Of a stretch of DNA of 23,505 nt, positions 21,278-23,505 are shown in pieces (position 1 is the first letter of the stretch; each line of letters opens with the position of its first letter). The DNA lies in the NCBI GenBank assembly GCA_905205085.1, contig CAJLCG010000027.1, positions 1 through 23,505 on the forward strand. The letters are read 5' to 3'. A program made the position numbers and the translations under genes. The notes under the pieces are model-generated. The model worked only from the letters and a program-made list of their open reading frames with translations, had not been told where the DNA came from and did not search any database. Origin of the DNA: an uncultured Oscillospiraceae bacterium (lineage in GTDB: Bacteria > Bacillota > Clostridia > Oscillospirales > Oscillospiraceae).

Positions 21278-21946
21278 TCACCTCACCACATACCGGCGGA
21301 TACACCGCCACAGAAGATATTCGCCCAAAACCAGAATAGCCAGCAGAACGGCCACGGAAATGGGTAGAAACAGGGGGGTAAAGCCCAGGTCAAAGAGTCC
21401 CATCCCTGCCAGAGCCAGCACCACCACCCCGGCGATGGATACCAGGATGGCTACAAACATCACGAAGATGCCCAAGGCCTTGGAGCGTACCATCAGCAGG
21501 CCGGCCAGGCCGCCCACCACTAAAATGGTCAGGCACAGCAGGGGGTAGAGCAGGGCGTACCGGCCAGTGACCAGCAGAAGAATCTGGAGCCGTTTGTTGG
21601 GAACCCAGTTGCCCAGCTGAGGGATGAGGGGCATCAGCAGGGTCAGACCCCAGCCGATGAGGGTGTACACCGCAAGTATCAGCTGCATTCCCTGAAAGTA
21701 AGCGCGCCGGGTCCAGCCCATGGCAATGGCCAGGTTCAGGTTGGCAGTGGCCAGGGAAGCGCTGAAAATAAAGAGAAACAGTAGGATGAGCAGGGGCATG
21801 GAGTAGAAGTAGGTGGTGAAGAGACCGTCCGCCCCCTGGGGGACTCCGGAAACCACCGCCAGCAGCACCACCACCGCCTCAAAGAGCACCATAGAGGATA
21901 CATTGGGCCAGAGGAAGGGCCAGAAGTATTGCAGACACTTTTTCAT
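21278..21946 (-). CDS. ABC transporter permease subunit (six-helix), first of the pair
   Basis: A 222-residue membrane protein with about six helices (for example MVLFEAVVVLLAVVSG, MPLLILLFLFIFSASLA, ILVVGGLAGLLM and ISVAVLLAILVLGEYLL). After helix 2 it has AIAMGWTRRAYFQGMQL, the same G-x-T-R-R-x4-G type of element as the next permease, so the two probably pair. It starts 15 bases after the ATPase stop, and AAGGAGGAG overlaps that stop. The stop abuts the next gene with no gap. What is transported cannot be stated. Related operons under YtrA-type regulators respond to cell-wall antibiotics. Confidence 0.78.
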   Translation of the reverse strand: MKKCLQYFWPFLWPNVSSMVLFEAVVVLLAVVSGVPQGADGLFTTYFYSMPLLILLFLFIFSASLATANLNLAIAMGWTRRAYFQGMQLILAVYTLIGWGLTLLMPLIPQLGNWVPNKRLQILLLVTGRYALLYPLLCLTILVVGGLAGLLMVRSKALGIFVMFVAILVSIAGVVVLALAGMGLFDLGFTPLFLPISVAVLLAILVLGEYLLWRCIRRYVVR

Positions 21947-21961
21947 AGGAGCATCTCCTCC

Positions 21962-22849
21962 TTATCCCTCGTCCCCGTGGCCGCACAGGGCCACAAATAC
22001 GTTTTGCAGGTTCATGGGGGCGATATCCACGTCAAACTGCTCCGCCTGGGCCAGCTGGGCCGCCCCGCCCCGCACGCCGCAGCTCTTGTGGCGGCCGGTC
22101 TCCCGGGTAGTGAGCACCTCCAGGCCCTGGCAGGCCCGGTCCACCTCCTCCTGGTGGCCGGAGATGTAGCGGAACTGGCTTACCAGCTCGTCGGTTTCGG
22201 CGTTCTCGATGATCTTCCCCTGGTCCAGGATGATGACCCGCTCAAAGACGGAGGCGGCCTCCTCGATGATGTGGGTGGAGATAATAAAGGTGCGGTTCGT
22301 CTTGGCGTAGTCGTCCAGGAGCAGCTGGTAGAAGCGCTCCCGCATTACCACGTCCAGCCCCGCCACCGGTTCGTCCAGAATGGTGATGTCCGCCCCGCTG
22401 GCCAGGGCCAGGAGGATGGTCACCATGGACATCTGCCCCTTGGACAGCTGGGAAATCTTCTTCTTGGGGTCCAGCTTGAACTCCTGGAGCAGCTTTTGAG
22501 CATATTCCTGGTCCCAGTTGGGGTAGAAGATGGAGGCGGTGTTCAGGTAGTACTTGATCTTCATGTTGTTGGGACCGGTAAACAGGGTAGGCTGGAGCTC
22601 CCGGGAGAAGCAGATGTGGTTGATGGCGTCCTGATTTTCCCACACGGGCTTGCCGTTGTAGGTCACCTCGCCGCTGTCCATGGTGTTCTGGGCGGTGAGG
22701 ATGGACAGCAGGGTGGTTTTGCCCGCCCCGTTGCGGCCAATGAGGCCGTAGATCTTGCCCGGCTGGATGTCCAGGTCCAGGTCCTGGAGTACTTGGTTGT
22801 CGCCATAGGACTTACACACGCCCTTGGCGGATAAAATGCCAGTATTCAT
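21962..22849 (-). CDS. ABC transporter ATPase, YtrB/BcrA-like
   Basis: A 295-residue soluble ATPase that should power the two permeases encoded next. Walker A is GRNGAGKT (38-45), the signature is LSKGQ (135-139), Walker B is ITILDEP (155-161) with catalytic E160, and the switch histidine is H193. FYPNWDQEYA (108-117) is typical of the YtrB/BcrA group that accompanies GntR regulators. All catalytic residues are intact. The C-terminal 65 residues (231-295) are a variable tail. It begins two bases after the GntR stop codon. Confidence 0.92.
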   Translation of the reverse strand: MNTGILSAKGVCKSYGDNQVLQDLDLDIQPGKIYGLIGRNGAGKTTLLSILTAQNTMDSGEVTYNGKPVWENQDAINHICFSRELQPTLFTGPNNMKIKYYLNTASIFYPNWDQEYAQKLLQEFKLDPKKKISQLSKGQMSMVTILLALASGADITILDEPVAGLDVVMRERFYQLLLDDYAKTNRTFIISTHIIEEAASVFERVIILDQGKIIENAETDELVSQFRYISGHQEEVDRACQGLEVLTTRETGRHKSCGVRGGAAQLAQAEQFDVDIAPMNLQNVFVALCGHGDEG

Positions 22850-22851
22850 GG

Positions 22852-23226
22852 TTATTCTCCTTCCCCGATGGCCTTGCGCACCATCGCCAGCAGCTCCTCC
22901 CCGGTGAGACCCAGAGAGCGTCCTTCGTTGATCATGGGCTGGATATAGCCCTGGCAGAATGCCGCTTTTCGCTTTTCCCGCACTTTTTCCACTCCTCCCG
23001 GAGATACAAACATGCCGATCCCCCGGCGCTTATACAAGATTCCGTCGGTCACCAGCAGGTTGATGCCTTTGGCGGCGGTGGCGGGATTGATGTTATAGCA
23101 GCGGGAGAGCTCATTGGTGGAGGGGACCTGCTCCTCCTCCCGGTACACCCCACGGAGGATATCGTCCTCCAGCAGTTGGGCAATTTGCAGATAGATCAGG
23201 GCCTGGTCGCCCAGCGCACCCCGCAT
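22852..23226 (-). CDS. GntR-family regulator, YtrA subfamily
   Basis: A 124-residue repressor-like protein. Residues 1-75 form the GntR winged helix (IYLQIAQLLEDDILRG, then QVPSTNELSRCYNINPATAAKG and DGILYKRRGIGMFV). A short helical tail of about 45 residues follows, with no large effector-binding domain; this is the YtrA architecture. Such proteins usually repress their own ABC operon and release on cell-envelope stress through unknown signals. AAGGAGG lies eight bases before the ATG. The leader is unusually long and structured, and a palindrome overlaps the promoter. Confidence 0.9.
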   Translation of the reverse strand: MRGALGDQALIYLQIAQLLEDDILRGVYREEEQVPSTNELSRCYNINPATAAKGINLLVTDGILYKRRGIGMFVSPGGVEKVREKRKAAFCQGYIQPMINEGRSLGLTGEELLAMVRKAIGEGE

Positions 23227-23245
23227 GAGATCGCCTCCTTCAGAT

Positions 23246-23412
23246 TTCGAAAAAGTGTCAAAGCCACTTTTTCGAGAGAGATTGCACGAAAGATTTGCCT
23301 CGATTTCTTATGAAATTGTCGGCAAATCTTTCGTGAGAAGTGTCATTTCCAACGCGCATGTCGCCGGAAATGACGGGATTCCATTTTATTCCGCCGCTTT
23401 CGGGCGGCGGAA
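23246..23412 (-). repeat. Array of four successive stem-loops in the leader of the GntR-ABC operon
   Basis: Stem A: CGAAAAAGTG (23248-23257) with CACTTTTTCG (23265-23274). Stem B: 15 perfect pairs, 23285-23299 with 23321-23335, continuing inside through CGATTTC/GAAATTG. Stem C: GTCATTTCC (23342-23350) with GGAAATGAC (23366-23374). Stem D: TTCCGCCGC (23389-23397) with GCGGCGGAA (23404-23412). They lie between promoter and GntR start, leaving the ribosome binding site free. No terminator U-tract follows any stem on the gntR strand. The perfection of the stems suggests either a regulatory leader or an inserted dispersed repeat. Confidence 0.62.
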
Positions 23413-23453
23413 CTCCTTGCAGGAGGGCTTTTCAGAAGCACTCCTTGTTCGTT

Positions 23454-23503
23454 GGTTCATTACTTGTGTAATTAACCATATCACCAACGGAGCTTCCTGT
23501 CAA
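23454..23503 (-). promoter_or_regulatory. Promoter and candidate operator of the GntR-ABC operon
   Basis: On the minus strand a consensus TTGACA (23498-23503) and TATGGT (23475-23480) are 17 bases apart. Overlapping the -10 and start point is the inverted repeat GGTTAATTAC-ACAA-GTAATGAACC (23454-23477), with 10-base arms and one mismatch. This is where a YtrA-type autorepressor would bind. The transcript would have an untranslated leader of about 240 bases. Confidence 0.7.
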
Positions 23504-23505
23504 GA

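Overview
The window looks like a chromosomal segment of a GC-rich Clostridia, most likely an Oscillospiraceae-type gut anaerobe near Flavonifractor, Lawsonibacter or Intestinimonas. This is inferred from strong G/C third positions, AGGAGG-type ribosome binding sites, sigma-A promoters and a Firmicutes gene set: a bifunctional Rel, HemZ, YlmH, a DarA-type c-di-AMP receptor, a SigV/RsiV pair and a YtrA-type GntR regulator. The genus cannot be fixed from sequence reading alone. I found no rRNA, tRNA, CRISPR array, IS element or clear prophage.

Layout. (1) 1-475, minus: the N-terminal part of mnmG, cut by the window edge, divergent from the next operon. (2) 681-7919, plus: recJ, relA, dtd, a metallo-beta-lactamase hydrolase and hemZ, a conserved clostridial order but without apt between recJ and relA. 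A 348-bp repeat-bearing spacer separates relA from dtd. (3) 7920-10945, plus: a hairpin-rich spacer, a short uridine-kinase-like nucleoside kinase and an intracellular GH13 alpha-glucan hydrolase, ending at a bidirectional terminator. (4) 10983-12399, minus: lexA followed one base later by ylmH, behind a promoter carrying an SOS-box-like site. (5) 12633-17018, plus: a MarR regulator and two ABC exporter half-subunits, apparently a heterodimeric multidrug exporter. The second half carries an unusual insertion of about 130 residues between its membrane and ATPase domains. A second bidirectional terminator follows. (6) 17065-18204, minus: mntP behind a yybP-ykoY manganese riboswitch with its own terminator, then a c-di-AMP receptor gene. 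(7) 18444-19789, plus: an ECF sigma factor and an RsiV-like anti-sigma factor. (8) 19911-20345, plus: a second MarR regulator and a third bidirectional terminator. (9) 20388-23226, minus: a YtrA-like GntR regulator, an ABC ATPase, two six-helix permeases and a 66-residue membrane protein, behind a 24-bp operator-like palindrome and a leader of four successive stem-loops.

The region is mostly housekeeping and stress biology: nucleic acid repair and stringent response (recJ, relA, lexA), translation quality (mnmG, dtd, ylmH), metal and second-messenger sensing (mntP riboswitch, DarA) and envelope or drug stress (MarR-ABC exporter, SigV/RsiV, GntR-ABC). I see no complete new defence or biosynthetic system. 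The least explained items are the linker insertion in the second exporter half, the stem-loop arrays in three spacers, and the small membrane protein closing the GntR-ABC operon.
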